A stretch of 64,000 nucleotides of DNA from G963662655 sp963665015. Its GTDB lineage: Bacteria > Cloacimonadota > Cloacimonadia > Cloacimonadales > JAIOQZ01. Under the pieces are notes generated by a model. It did no database searches. It was not told the DNA's origin and saw only the letters and a list, made by a program, of their open reading frames with translations. The first letter of the stretch is position 1. The number at the start of each line of letters is the position of its first letter. Of this stretch, positions 1 through 9,440 are shown piece after piece. A program made the position numbers and the translations under genes. The stretch is from the NCBI GenBank assembly GCA_963665015.2, contig CAXXSY010000003.1, forward strand, positions 1,240,001 to 1,304,000. Reading direction: 5' to 3'.

Positions 1-130
1 CTGCGCCGCGAAAGACATTGCAAACCAATAATGAATGTAATCGATTGAATATTCTCATGTTAGCTTTGTGTGAAAACCGACATTCAGAAAAATTAGTTTG
101 ACAGATTCCACCACCCCGAGAAAGGGTATT

Positions 131-169
131 CGAAAATATAATAGTGGAAAATATTATATGCGAAAATAT
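131..169 (+). promoter_or_regulatory. Candidate PadR operator over the -10 region
   Basis: A perfect 8-bp inverted repeat, ATATAATA (136-143) and TATTATAT (152-159), is separated by 8 nt. The left arm contains a TATAAT hexamer (137-142). The palindrome is framed by a direct repeat, CGAAAATAT, at 131-139 and 161-169, 30 bp apart. PadR-family dimers bind AT-rich palindromes upstream of their own genes, so this is a good autoregulation site for the padR-efflux operon that starts at 214. A TTGACA (98-103) lies too far upstream to be the -35 partner of this -10. Confidence 0.5.
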
Positions 170-213
170 CGTGATTTCCGTTCGCGTATCGGACGGGATG
201 AGGAGGTTTATAG

Positions 214-774
214 ATGTCGAGAGTACACATGGCTGTCCTGGGTATGCTAAACGAAAAGCCCATGTACGGTTACGAGTTCAAGCGCTATATCGCCGAGCGC
301 AATCTGAATCAATGGGCGAACGTTTATCTTCCGGCGGTTTACAAAGCACTGCAATCGCTCGAGGCGAAAGGATATATCCAGGGTCGGCGCGAAGTCGAGG
401 GCAACAATCCTCCCCGCATCGTGTACGAAATGACCGAAGCCGGTAGAAACTATCTAAAGAAGCTGGTCAGAACCAATCTGGAGAAGCCCAAGCACAAGCA
501 CGATTTCTGGGTGGCGGTCGCGTTCATGCTGGAAAGCATCGACCCCGAAACTGCGCTGCATGCGGTTCGCAAGCAACTCGATCGGACGAAAAAATTGCAC
601 GATATCTTCGAGGACGAGGAGAAGGCACCTCCGATTGAAGATTTGCCATTCAATGTTCGCGTTTTAGTCGGTCTGGGCAGAAGCATACACGAAGTGCACA
701 AGAAGTGGCTGAACGAACTGATCGACGGGATACAGAATCCCGAGAACCAGAGTTTCTTTATCAACGAGGTATAG
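214..774 (+). CDS. PadR-family transcriptional regulator
   Basis: A 186-residue DNA-binding repressor of the PadR family. The N-terminal winged helix is clear: LGMLNEKPMYGYEFKRYI is the usual PadR opening, YKALQSLEAKGYI the recognition-helix region, and a PPRIVYEMTEAGR wing follows. The C-terminal part (about 95-186) is the helical dimerisation domain. GAGG lies 7 nt before the ATG. The gene ends 1 nt before the tolC-like gene, so it is first in a four-gene efflux operon and probably controls it through the palindrome at 136-159. PadR proteins typically repress such operons until a lipophilic or phenolic ligand binds; the ligand here is unknown. Confidence 0.9.
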   Translation: MSRVHMAVLGMLNEKPMYGYEFKRYIAERNLNQWANVYLPAVYKALQSLEAKGYIQGRREVEGNNPPRIVYEMTEAGRNYLKKLVRTNLEKPKHKHDFWVAVAFMLESIDPETALHAVRKQLDRTKKLHDIFEDEEKAPPIEDLPFNVRVLVGLGRSIHEVHKKWLNELIDGIQNPENQSFFINEV

Positions 775-775
775 C

Positions 776-2119
776 ATGAAAAAGACAATTATAACACTGA
801 TAGCCGGAATTTTAGCCGTCTGCGGTTTCGCGCTGACGCTGCAAGAAGCGCGTGACCTGGCGATGGAAAACAATCCGGAACTGAAGGCCGAATACCACGC
901 GATGAAGTCGTCGCAGTGGGACTACCGCAAGTCGTTCCTGTCGCTGTTCCCAAGCGCGAGCCTGAGCGGCAGCTATTTACGGTATGACGATGAGCAATCC
1001 ATGAATATGGGCACGAACCAGCAAACAGGCCAGCCGATGACATACGAATACGACGAGGCGAAAAGCTACTCGGTGACCGTCACGCAGCCGATCTTCAACG
1101 GCGGCAAGATATGGCTGGGATCGCGCATCAACCGCGACGCAGCAAAGATCGGCGAAAGCGCGTACGAGAGCAAGCGTCTGAGCGTGCTTCGCGAGACCGA
1201 ATCGAAGTTCTACACCGTGCTCGAAAATCAGGAGCTGGTGGAGATCGCCGCAAAAAGCCTGGAATCGGCGCGGCAGAATCTGGAACGGGCGGAGGTTCGC
1301 TACGAGACGGGTACGCTGTCGAGGGCGGACATCCTGAACATGCAGTCGGAGCTGGCGTCGAAGGAGCTTCAGTTCATCCAGATGGAGAACGTCCTGTCGC
1401 TCAGTCGCATCGATCTGGCGAACTACCTGCAACTCGACAAGGTCGATACGGTGGAGCCGATCGATTTCGAAGTGTACCAGGCGGAGATGGAAGAGGTTCA
1501 GGGCGTGCTGAGCGGTAATTTCGAGACGATCATCGACCGCGTGATCGAGAAGGGGCTTGCGGAAAACAAGTCGATCGAGATGGCGAAACGTCAAGTCTCG
1601 ATGAGCGAGAAATCGCTCTTGATGTCGGAGGGGAACTTCCTGCCGTCGATCAACCTTCAATACCAGAAGCAGTGGCAAGCGCTCGAGGACGAGGATTTCG
1701 AGGGCAAAGGTCAGATCATGCTGACGGCATCCGTGCCGATCTTCCCGCTGATCGACAACGGCTCCGGCGTGCTGGCCGCCAGGCACAACAACCGCAACGC
1801 CGAATACACCTACCGGTCCACCGAGGACGGTATCAAGACCGCGCTGCGCAGCGGCATCTACAATCTGGTGACAGCCGCCAAGTCGGTACGGGCATCGAAG
1901 CTGGCGCTCGAATTCGCGGAGGAGACCTATCAGCAAATGCAGGAGCGATTCCGCAGCGAGCTTATCACCACATCCGACCTGCTCGACAGCGAAGTGATGC
2001 TGACATCGGCACGCTCGAACTACGCTACGAGCCTGTACAACTATCTCCGGTATCGTTCATCGCTGCTGGTGCTGATGGGCACGGACGATGAAGCCGAACT
2101 GATGAATATTTTGAAGTAA
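776..2119 (+). CDS. TolC-family outer-membrane efflux channel
   Basis: A 447-residue outer-membrane factor forming the exit duct of a tripartite pump. It has a signal peptide (MKKTIITLIAGILAVCGFA) followed by LTLQEARDLAMENNPELK, the usual start of the first TolC repeat, and long amphipathic coiled-coil segments including RAEVRYETGTLSRADIL. A second repeat starts near residue 265. Length is normal for the family. GAGG precedes the ATG, 1 nt after the padR stop. The adaptor and RND permease follow directly, so the three form one export system. Confidence 0.92.
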   Translation: MKKTIITLIAGILAVCGFALTLQEARDLAMENNPELKAEYHAMKSSQWDYRKSFLSLFPSASLSGSYLRYDDEQSMNMGTNQQTGQPMTYEYDEAKSYSVTVTQPIFNGGKIWLGSRINRDAAKIGESAYESKRLSVLRETESKFYTVLENQELVEIAAKSLESARQNLERAEVRYETGTLSRADILNMQSELASKELQFIQMENVLSLSRIDLANYLQLDKVDTVEPIDFEVYQAEMEEVQGVLSGNFETIIDRVIEKGLAENKSIEMAKRQVSMSEKSLLMSEGNFLPSINLQYQKQWQALEDEDFEGKGQIMLTASVPIFPLIDNGSGVLAARHNNRNAEYTYRSTEDGIKTALRSGIYNLVTAAKSVRASKLALEFAEETYQQMQERFRSELITTSDLLDSEVMLTSARSNYATSLYNYLRYRSSLLVLMGTDDEAELMNILK

Positions 2120-2137
2120 TATATTTTGGAGGAAAAC

Positions 2138-3235
2138 GTGAAGAATGCGATATACATTTCCATTGCGATCGTCATGATCGCACTGATTACCGGCTGCCCG
2201 AAGAAGAGCGCCGGAGAAGAGCAGCAGCAAGCACAAAATGATGAAGCACGGGTTCCGGTGCTGGTCGAGACGGTTCAGCCGCGCGAACTGGATCGGTTTG
2301 TCCGCGTTTCGGGCAAGCTGGAAGGGATTGTCGATATCACCATGGTCTCAGAGACCGCCGGCAAGGTCGTATCCATCGAGAAGAGCCTGGGCGACTGGGT
2401 TACGAAAGACGAGCCGATCGGCAGCGTCGATAACCGCGATTACCGGATCATGCTGGATCAGGCGAAGGCGGCATTGCTCTCCGCGGAGAGCCAGTTTGAA
2501 GCCGCGGAAGCGAGCTTCCAGGCGACGGAGAACCTGTACAATCAGGAGAAGGTCTCACGCGTGGAATACGTGACCGCCAAGTCGAGTCTCAAGGGCGTGC
2601 TGGCGCAGCTCGAGGGTGCGAAGGCCGGTGCGGAGAGCGCGCAGAAAGCCTACGACAACTCGCGCTTCCTGGCTCCGGTATCGGGCTACATCACCTACCT
2701 GCCGATCGAGAAGGGGCAATACATCTCGATGGGTCAGACGGTCTGCAACATCGTCAATTCGAAGCGCCTGATCGTGAAGACGGGCGTCAACGAGAGCGAT
2801 ATCTTCTTCATCCGGAAGGGACAGAAGGCACGGATACGCCACACCGGCAACGGAACGGAGTACGAAGGAACCATCACCGGCGTCGGAATCAGTCCCGTGC
2901 AGGGAACCGCCAGCTACCCGGTCGAGATCGAGATCGACAACGGCGACCGGCAGCTCTTTCCGGGGATGGTGATCGACGCGAGGATTCGCAGCAAGACATA
3001 CAAGGACGTGTTCTATACCTCGCTCAACAATGTGAAGGTACAATACGACGAACCATACGTCTTCGTGATCGATAAAGACAATCGTGCCGAGCATCGAAAG
3101 GTCGTACTCGGCACAACAATCGAAGAGAACATCATCATCACGGCAGGATTGAATTCGGGCGAATCTCTGGTCGTTGACGGAGTGGATAATCTTGAAAACG
3201 GCACGCTTGTAGATGTTCGTAAACCGGTAGAATAG
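2138..3235 (+). CDS. RND efflux periplasmic adaptor, lipoprotein (HlyD/AcrA family)
   Basis: A 365-residue membrane-fusion protein linking the inner-membrane permease to the TolC channel. I chose the GTG at 2138 because GGAGG ends 5 nt before it; the in-frame TTG at 2126 overlaps that Shine-Dalgarno. The N-terminus is a lipoprotein signal with lipobox LITGC, so the protein is probably anchored by an acylated cysteine. A barrel-sandwich/lipoyl half (GKVVSIEKSLGDWV), an alpha-helical hairpin (about 90-155), the returning lipoyl half (APVSGYITYLPIEKGQYI) and a beta-barrel domain follow. Second of the three structural pump genes. Confidence 0.92.
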   Translation: MKNAIYISIAIVMIALITGCPKKSAGEEQQQAQNDEARVPVLVETVQPRELDRFVRVSGKLEGIVDITMVSETAGKVVSIEKSLGDWVTKDEPIGSVDNRDYRIMLDQAKAALLSAESQFEAAEASFQATENLYNQEKVSRVEYVTAKSSLKGVLAQLEGAKAGAESAQKAYDNSRFLAPVSGYITYLPIEKGQYISMGQTVCNIVNSKRLIVKTGVNESDIFFIRKGQKARIRHTGNGTEYEGTITGVGISPVQGTASYPVEIEIDNGDRQLFPGMVIDARIRSKTYKDVFYTSLNNVKVQYDEPYVFVIDKDNRAEHRKVVLGTTIEENIIITAGLNSGESLVVDGVDNLENGTLVDVRKPVE

Positions 3236-3259
3236 TGGCCCTCAACCGAAGGAGATAGA

Positions 3260-6200
3260 ATGTCAGTCGTAAAATTTTCTGTAAACAACCCGGTACTGGT
3301 CAACATGATCATGATTCTCGTGTTCATTGTTGGTATCGGAACAATGCAGCAGATTCCCAAAGAGGAGATGCCGGCGGTTGATTTTGGATCGTTTATCATC
3401 ATTGTCACCTATCCGGGCGTATCTCCATCCGAAATGGAACAACTGGTGCTGAATAAAATTGAAGAAGAGATCGCGGATGTTGACGACATCGACATCATGC
3501 AATCGACCGCATCGGAAGGCAGGGCCGTACTCATGGTCGAGTTCCTTCCGGATGCTGATATCGACAAGGCGTGGGACGATCTCAACACGGAGCTGGACAA
3601 GATCAACGATCTGCCGGAAGACGCGCAGGATCCGATTGTTATCAAGCTGAATATGCGTGAAGTGAATCCAATATGTTCGATTGTACTCGGAGGTGATTTC
3701 ACGGGCAACGGTATCCGCGAGATCGCGGAAGACCTCCGTGATAAAATCCTCGATATGGATTACATATCCAAAGCGGACATCTATGGAACGCGTGAGCGCG
3801 AGATATGGATTGAAGCCGACTTGAACAAGCTCGATCAGTACGGACTGACTCTGGACGACCTCGCCTCCGCGATTCAGATGCGCAACATGAACGTCCCGGG
3901 CGGAACGATCGAATTCGGAAAAGTCGAGTTCATCGTGCGAACCGTGGGTGAATTCGAATCGACGCACCAGATCGGCGAACTGCTGGTCAATATGGATTCC
4001 AGCGGAAGAGGAATTCGCGTAAAAGACGTGGCCACCGTGGCGGACACGCTCGAAGAACGCACGTTGATATCCAAACTCGATATGAAGCAGGCTGTAAGTA
4101 TCTATGTCTATAAAAAGGCCGACGGTAACATCATTACGATCAACCAGGACATCCAGAAGAAGATCGACGAGTTCAAGGAGACCGTGCCTGGATTGCGTGC
4201 CACGATGCGAAACGACGGATCGATCGAAGTGAAGAATTCCATCTCGACACTTGGCAATAACGCGCTTTTCGGCGTTGCGCTTGTGTTCGTGTTGCTTCTG
4301 ATCTTCATCGGTGTCCGTAACGCGTTGTACGCGAGCATCGGCATTCCATTCAGTTTCCTTCTTACATTCATCATGATGCGCTATCTGGATATAACGATGA
4401 ACTCCTTATCGCTGTTTGGTCTGGTGCTGGTACTCGGTATGATCGTGGATGACGCGATTATTGTGCTGGAGAATGTCTATCGACATATCGAGATGGGCTA
4501 TCCGGCCAGGGAGGCCGCGATCATCGGCACGAAAGAAATCATGTGGCCTGTCATAGCGGCCGTTACCACAACCGCTGCCGCCTTCATGCCGATGGTTCTG
4601 ATGGAAGGAATGATGGGCAAATTCATGCGCGTTTTCCCCATCGTGGTTTCGCTGGCACTTCTGGCGTCGCTGTTCGAAAGCCTTATCATCCTGCCTTCGC
4701 ATATCGCGGAATGGGATGGTCTGTTCCGCCGGAAGAAAAAGGTCGGAGGAGACCAGCCGGATGAAGCGGATCAGCCCCGCCAGAAGAAGCAGAAGAACAA
4801 GGTTATGAGGTTCCTGCTACGTCGATACACGCGGGTACTCAAGGCTGCGTTGAAACATCGCTGGGTTACGCTTGGATTGGTTCTCCTCTCCCTGGTTCTG
4901 ATGGGCATGATGCTGATGAGCATCCAGTTCGAGTTCTTCCCCAAACAGAAATCCAAGACGATCGTGCTCCAGCTCAAGACACCGGTCGGAACGAACCTCG
5001 ACACAACCGACGGCGTTGTCACGAAAGTCGAGAGCTACATCATGTCCATGAAAGAGAAGGCCGATATCGAAGCGATCGTGACAACGGTCGGAATGATGGA
5101 AGACAACCACCGGATGGAGATCACGACATCCAATTCCGAGCTGCGAATCGATCTTGTCGAGCGCGACGACATGCAGTTCACGCACGAGGAGATCAAGAAT
5201 TCAATCCGCGGATATCTCGATGAATTGCCCGGCGTTTACAGCTATAACTTCACCGAACCGAACGATGGTCCGCCGACTGGAGCCGATATCGAAATTCGCG
5301 TCAAAGGAGATAATCTGGATCGGCTGGAGTACCTTTCGAATGTTGTCCAGAACGAACTGAAGAAGATACCGGGCGTTGCCGACATACGTGACTCTTTCCA
5401 GCCCGGTAAGGAAGAGATCATCATCGAGCCGTACCACGACAAACTGGCAATGTACGGGCTGAGTGTCGCCCAGATCGCCGGAACCGTTCGCACTGCGATC
5501 TACGGAAGCGATGTTTCGGAGTATCGCGGAAGCGGTATTGACGAATTCGATATCATTGTACGAGCAAAAGAAGATCAGGTCGAGAAGCTGAACCATCTGG
5601 AGAATCTCAAGATTCGCACCATGATGGGAAATCTCGTCGCACTGAAAGACGTCGCTGATTTGAGAAACGAGACAAGCCTGGCGCAGATTTCGCACCGTGA
5701 CCAAAAGCGCATTGTCACCATCACGGGTGAAAACAGCACCTACGAGGTTAATGGACAGATGAAGAAGAGGACAACCTCCGAGGTGATGGGCGTCCTGTTT
5801 GGCGATAAAATCCGTGGTACGAAAGGAACGCTGGGTAATTTCGCGGATCGCTTCCCGGGCTATGAGATCGAAACCGGTGGTGTCGCAGAAGAGCAGGCGA
5901 AATCATACACGTCGCTTGGGAAAGCCTTCATCGTGGCGATCCTGTTGATCTTCACGATCCTGGCAGCGCAATTCCGCTCCTATGTACAGCCCTTTATCGT
6001 GATGCTGACGATCCCGTTCAGCTTCGTTGGCGTGGTGTTCGGCTTGTTCGTGACGCGCCTTCCATTCTCGCTGGGAACGCTGGTCGCAGTTGTCGCGCTG
6101 GCGGGGGTTGTGGTCAACGACTCGCTGGTTCTGGTCGATTTCGTCAACCGGGAACGCGAACGCGGAATCAACCGATGGCAATCGCTCATCAACGCCGGCA

Positions 6201-6487
6201 GAACCAGACTCAGGCCCATCATTCTTACGACGGTGACGACCATCTTCGGCGTACTGCCGATGGTGCTTTCCACTTCGCAGTCCGCCCAGGAATGGAAGCC
6301 GATCGCGGTGAGCATGATTTTCGGCCTCGGCTTCGCCACCATGCTGACCCTGCTGGTGATCCCGGTGTTCTACTCCTTCGTCGATTCATGCTTTGGCTGC
6401 ATTGGCGCAACACGCTTCAAAACGCATATCAGCTTCGAGCAGGCGATGGAAGAAGCGATGGAAAAAGGATGGGATGAGGAAGACTGA
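3260..6487 (+). CDS. RND-family efflux permease (AcrB/HAE type)
   Basis: A 1075-residue inner-membrane proton-driven exporter, last gene of the PadR-controlled operon. TM1 (about 11-29) is followed by a porter domain, then TM2-TM6, a second porter domain and TM8-TM12, the normal two-fold layout. The TM4 proton-relay pair is present (GMIVDDAIIVLENV). In TM10 the segment VVVNDSLVLVDF replaces the Lys-bearing motif of AcrB, as in many divergent HAE permeases. AAGGAG lies 5 nt before the ATG. The substrate (drug, bile salt, lipid, metal) cannot be read from the sequence; the DD pair argues against a heavy-metal CusA type. Confidence 0.93.
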   Translation: MSVVKFSVNNPVLVNMIMILVFIVGIGTMQQIPKEEMPAVDFGSFIIIVTYPGVSPSEMEQLVLNKIEEEIADVDDIDIMQSTASEGRAVLMVEFLPDADIDKAWDDLNTELDKINDLPEDAQDPIVIKLNMREVNPICSIVLGGDFTGNGIREIAEDLRDKILDMDYISKADIYGTREREIWIEADLNKLDQYGLTLDDLASAIQMRNMNVPGGTIEFGKVEFIVRTVGEFESTHQIGELLVNMDSSGRGIRVKDVATVADTLEERTLISKLDMKQAVSIYVYKKADGNIITINQDIQKKIDEFKETVPGLRATMRNDGSIEVKNSISTLGNNALFGVALVFVLLLIFIGVRNALYASIGIPFSFLLTFIMMRYLDITMNSLSLFGLVLVLGMIVDDAIIVLENVYRHIEMGYPAREAAIIGTKEIMWPVIAAVTTTAAAFMPMVLMEGMMGKFMRVFPIVVSLALLASLFESLIILPSHIAEWDGLFRRKKKVGGDQPDEADQPRQKKQKNKVMRFLLRRYTRVLKAALKHRWVTLGLVLLSLVLMGMMLMSIQFEFFPKQKSKTIVLQLKTPVGTNLDTTDGVVTKVESYIMSMKEKADIEAIVTTVGMMEDNHRMEITTSNSELRIDLVERDDMQFTHEEIKNSIRGYLDELPGVYSYNFTEPNDGPPTGADIEIRVKGDNLDRLEYLSNVVQNELKKIPGVADIRDSFQPGKEEIIIEPYHDKLAMYGLSVAQIAGTVRTAIYGSDVSEYRGSGIDEFDIIVRAKEDQVEKLNHLENLKIRTMMGNLVALKDVADLRNETSLAQISHRDQKRIVTITGENSTYEVNGQMKKRTTSEVMGVLFGDKIRGTKGTLGNFADRFPGYEIETGGVAEEQAKSYTSLGKAFIVAILLIFTILAAQFRSYVQPFIVMLTIPFSFVGVVFGLFVTRLPFSLGTLVAVVALAGVVVNDSLVLVDFVNRERERGINRWQSLINAGRTRLRPIILTTVTTIFGVLPMVLSTSQSAQEWKPIAVSMIFGLGFATMLTLLVIPVFYSFVDSCFGCIGATRFKTHISFEQAMEEAMEKGWDEED

Positions 6488-6511
6488 TCCCCGTTGAACC
6501 GATAATACGAT

Positions 6512-6541
6512 TCCCTCTCCGATCTTCGGTTGGAGAGGGAT
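6512..6541. terminator. Hairpin terminator between convergent genes
   Basis: TCCCTCTCC (6512-6520) pairs with GGAGAGGGA (6532-6540) around an 11-nt loop, followed by a short T-rich stretch (TTGTCTT). It sits 25 nt after the RND permease stop and before the end of the convergent serA-like gene, so it may serve both directions. The T tract is weak. Confidence 0.5.
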
Positions 6542-6628
6542 TGTCTTATGTAGGGACAGGTTTCCCGGGCTGTGTGAAAAAAAATGGGCAACCGCGACGG
6601 GCTGCCCGTGAAATTTCGTGCGATATAA

Positions 6629-7549
6629 TTATTTGTTTACTTTGAACGTGGTGTCGCCGTTTTTGATGAAACCGACGATCTGGTTTGCCGCTGCGAGACC
6701 TGCGTTGATGTTCGCTTCCTTGGTTTGGGCACCCATTTTCTTGGGTGTGAAGTAGCAGCGATCGGGGTATTTCTCGACCAGTTCGTCCGCGATGGTGGGT
6801 GCGATATCGGAGACGTATTTGAGATCGGCGCGTTTCTCCATGATCTCCTTGAGGGCATCTTCATCGACCACTTCCTTGCGGGCGGTATTGACGATGCATG
6901 CGCCTTCCTTCATCATGCTCATGAGCTGGTAGTTGACCATTCCGCGAGTGGCTTCTATGAGCGGCAGATTAAGCGAGATGTAGTCGCAAGAGGAGTACAT
7001 CTCTTCGACGGTTTTCATCGGGGTGACGTTGTCCTTCTCCATCTTTTCGGCGGAGATGAACGGATCGAGCGCGCAGACTTCCATGCCGAAGCCTTGTGCG
7101 ATACGCGCGATGTTGACGCCGACGTGGCCGTAGGCGTGGATTCCCATCTTCTTGCCCTTGAGCTCGGTCCCCGCTTTTCCGTTGAACTGTCCACGCGCCA
7201 TATAGACCATCATGCCCAAGGCGAGTTCGGCGACGGCGTTGGAGTTCTGACCGGGAGTATTCATGACGGTGATGCCCTTCGCGGTCGCTGCCGCGAGATC
7301 GACGTTGTCGTAACCTGCGCCGGCGCGAACCACGATCTTCAGGTTGTTCGCCGCGGCGATCACTTCGGCGGTGACCTTGTCACTACGGATGATCAGCGCA
7401 TCGGCGTCCTTGACCGCTTCGAGAAGCTCGGATTTGTCGGAATATTTTTCGAGCAGCGCCAATTCGCACCCCGCCTTCTCGATGATTTCACGAATCCCTT
7501 TTACTGCCGCCGGGGCGAAGGGTTTTTCGGTTGCCACTAATACTTTCAT
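6629..7549 (-). CDS. serA: D-3-phosphoglycerate dehydrogenase-like 2-hydroxyacid dehydrogenase
   Basis: A 306-residue NAD-dependent D-isomer 2-hydroxyacid dehydrogenase, probably catalysing the first step of serine synthesis. The substrate domain contains VVRAGAGYDNVDLAAA, and NTARKEVVDEDAL carries the catalytic Arg. Two classic features are altered: the dinucleotide loop reads GIHAYGHVG instead of LGxGxxG, and the usual catalytic His segment (PHxGxxT) reads TPKKMGAQT. I remember the same variants in Bacteroidetes SerA proteins, so this is probably a subfamily trait rather than decay. There is no C-terminal ACT domain. GGAGG lies 4 nt before the ATG. No serB or serC neighbour is visible. Confidence 0.8.
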   Translation of the reverse strand: MKVLVATEKPFAPAAVKGIREIIEKAGCELALLEKYSDKSELLEAVKDADALIIRSDKVTAEVIAAANNLKIVVRAGAGYDNVDLAAATAKGITVMNTPGQNSNAVAELALGMMVYMARGQFNGKAGTELKGKKMGIHAYGHVGVNIARIAQGFGMEVCALDPFISAEKMEKDNVTPMKTVEEMYSSCDYISLNLPLIEATRGMVNYQLMSMMKEGACIVNTARKEVVDEDALKEIMEKRADLKYVSDIAPTIADELVEKYPDRCYFTPKKMGAQTKEANINAGLAAANQIVGFIKNGDTTFKVNK

Positions 7550-7729
7550 GGTGCCTCCAGTTTATGGTGATTTGCGCTATTTCTGTTCGCGCGCCGATAA
7601 TGGTCAAGGATATTTCACTGATGGGTGCAATCCGGCGAACCAACGCCCGTTTTCCATATCCTTTTCGGGCGTGATATATCATATCGATATCTGAAAGAAG
7701 GGATTTCTTCGCGGCGGACATGGATTCGA

Positions 7730-7746
7730 TTGGCATCGCTCTTGCA
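7730..7746 (+). promoter_or_regulatory. Sigma-54 promoter of the SGNH hydrolase gene
   Basis: TTGGCATCGCTCTTGCA matches the sigma-54 consensus YTGGCACGRNNNTTGCW with the invariant GG (7732-7733) and GC (7744-7745) exactly 12 bp apart and two mismatches in between. The expected transcript start is about 25 nt before the ATG at 7782. The rest of the 7550-7781 gap also carries AT-rich palindromic sequence near 7672-7691, but no clear activator site. Confidence 0.65.
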
Positions 7747-7781
7747 AATGTTCCGGGAAAAAAGTTTGAGGGGATATGCAC

Positions 7782-9329
7782 ATGAAAAACAAGGGGATTT
7801 TTAGGCTCGTAGCCATCTCGATTCTGCTGATTACCTGGTCGATTACCCTGCACGCCGACGTGAAAAGAAGGATCGTCGTGTTCGGGTCGTCCGTGGCCGC
7901 CGGCTGGGTGACAAGCCGCCACGAACAATACGACATGCAAAACGGCTACGCATACCGGCTCCGGCGCTATCTCAATGACTGCGATGTGATCGTCAACTGC
8001 GTACCAGGCGATAACACGCGCTCTTCGCTACGCCGAATCCAGCAGGACCTGCTCGACCTGAAGCCGGACTACGCGCTGATCGGACTCGCCATGGCAAACG
8101 AAGGACTGGGCCGGGCGCCGGTCGATTCGGTGACCGCGCACTACCGGGAGGGGCTCCGAAAGATCATCGGGCTGTGCCGTGAGAACGGCATCGAGCCGAT
8201 CGTCGGTCTGTGCTATCCTAACGACGGCTTCGACGAGGACGACTACGCAGCCGTACGCGCCATGAATATCGAGATCGCGCAGTGGGACGTCCCGACCATC
8301 AACTTCCTCGGCGCGCTGGACGACGGCCAGGGGCATTTCCCGGAGGGCACGACGTTCGAGGGGGATCACCCGGACGACGTCGGGCACGAGGAGATGTCCT
8401 ACGCCATCGAACCGAGGATGTTCCGGGTAAGCCCGGCGTGGAACAAGAGAGCGCTGAATCCCGCGATGGGGAAGGAGTACATGAACGTGCAGACTGATTT
8501 CAGCTATACTCCGGGTCGCATGATGCACAGCTTTACGTTCACGTTCGATTGCGCGGTGGAGAGCGGTGTCCATGAGGCGCTCATCGAGGGCGTTCAGGGC
8601 TTTATGCTGCTTACGTTTGATCGGAGCGTACTGAATATTCAATGGAACGACGAACGATACACCGAATCCATTAGCTCGGGGCCGTTGCGCATCACCATTT
8701 CCCAATACTATCTCGACGAGAGGATCGAGGTTTATATGAACGGCCGAAAGGTCAGGACGATTAGGGCGCGTACCGAGCCGCTGGCGTTCACGTTGCGCGC
8801 GGGAGAAGGCATACGATACGCCAGCGTAGGTGTCTATCGTTCTGCGATGAATCGGGACGAAATCGGTGCGCTGTGCGAGGGAATCGTGCTGAACGGTAGC
8901 CTGTGCGTGTGGAGCAATTTCGTCCTCGACGATTCGGACGGGCAGTACGATAACGCGATTCCGTGGAACGAGATCGGTATCGGGCAGAAAGACGCGCTGA
9001 GAACCCAGTACAGGACTGCCCGGGAAGCGCGAGAAAACCAGCCTGTCTTTCCCGAGAAGTCGTTTATCACCCTTGCTGAGAACGAACTTCTGGAATACGC
9101 CGGCGAATACGCTATTTCCGCAGACGATTGCATGGAGATCAAGATTGTCGATAGCGAGCTCCGGTTGTTTGACCGCGGGCAGTCCATCGTGCTATTGGCC
9201 GAATCGAGGGACCATTTCTTCGTGAGAGTGCCCTATACGTTTCTGGTGGATTTCGAGCGGGAGGAGGGCGCGATTACGCAGATGTCGATTACGGTAATGG
9301 GAAACCGGATGACGGCGGTAAAACAGTAA
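7782..9329 (+). CDS. Secreted SGNH/GDSL-type hydrolase with C-terminal beta domains
   Basis: A 515-residue exported esterase-like protein. I chose the ATG at 7782 because GAGGGG lies 8 nt upstream; the ATG at 7776 is only 2 nt from it. A signal peptide (about 1-26) precedes the SGNH core: VVFGSSVAAGW (block I, Ser replaces the usual Asp before the nucleophile), GLAMANEG (block III) and EGDHPDDVGH (block V). Residues about 230-370 resemble a lectin-like beta sandwich. The last 80 residues (ELLEYAGEYAIS onward) resemble the DUF3471-type tail of secreted beta-lactamase-like enzymes. It may deacylate a surface glycan or peptidoglycan. Transcribed alone from the sigma-54 site. Confidence 0.7.
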   Translation: MKNKGIFRLVAISILLITWSITLHADVKRRIVVFGSSVAAGWVTSRHEQYDMQNGYAYRLRRYLNDCDVIVNCVPGDNTRSSLRRIQQDLLDLKPDYALIGLAMANEGLGRAPVDSVTAHYREGLRKIIGLCRENGIEPIVGLCYPNDGFDEDDYAAVRAMNIEIAQWDVPTINFLGALDDGQGHFPEGTTFEGDHPDDVGHEEMSYAIEPRMFRVSPAWNKRALNPAMGKEYMNVQTDFSYTPGRMMHSFTFTFDCAVESGVHEALIEGVQGFMLLTFDRSVLNIQWNDERYTESISSGPLRITISQYYLDERIEVYMNGRKVRTIRARTEPLAFTLRAGEGIRYASVGVYRSAMNRDEIGALCEGIVLNGSLCVWSNFVLDDSDGQYDNAIPWNEIGIGQKDALRTQYRTAREARENQPVFPEKSFITLAENELLEYAGEYAISADDCMEIKIVDSELRLFDRGQSIVLLAESRDHFFVRVPYTFLVDFEREEGAITQMSITVMGNRMTAVKQ

Positions 9330-9373
9330 ATCGGTGAATGTGCTTCGATTTCGATATGGTTGAAGGGCAATTC

Positions 9374-9385
9374 GCTTGACATAAT
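9374..9385 (+). promoter_or_regulatory. Shared upstream motif containing a TTGACA box
   Basis: GCTTGACATAAT recurs identically at 10230-10241, each time 45-60 nt before the start codon of a paralogous barrel gene (9441 and 10287). TTGACA (9376-9381) could be a -35 box, but no good -10 lies at the right distance, so it may instead be a shared regulator site. Confidence 0.4.
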
Positions 9386-9440
9386 TGCAAAGAGCCTCTG
9401 TTTCTGGTTGTACCGGGGAATAAAAAACACAGGAGGTTCT

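Noticed and set aside
1..130. Degenerate family A repeat at the left edge (GACATTCAGAA near 79-89)
   Set aside because: Only about 11 bp match and no paired arms are visible.
7615..7660. Sigma-54-like site for serA on the minus strand (TTGG...TTGCA)
   Set aside because: The GG and GC are 13 bp apart instead of 12, which sigma-54 does not tolerate.
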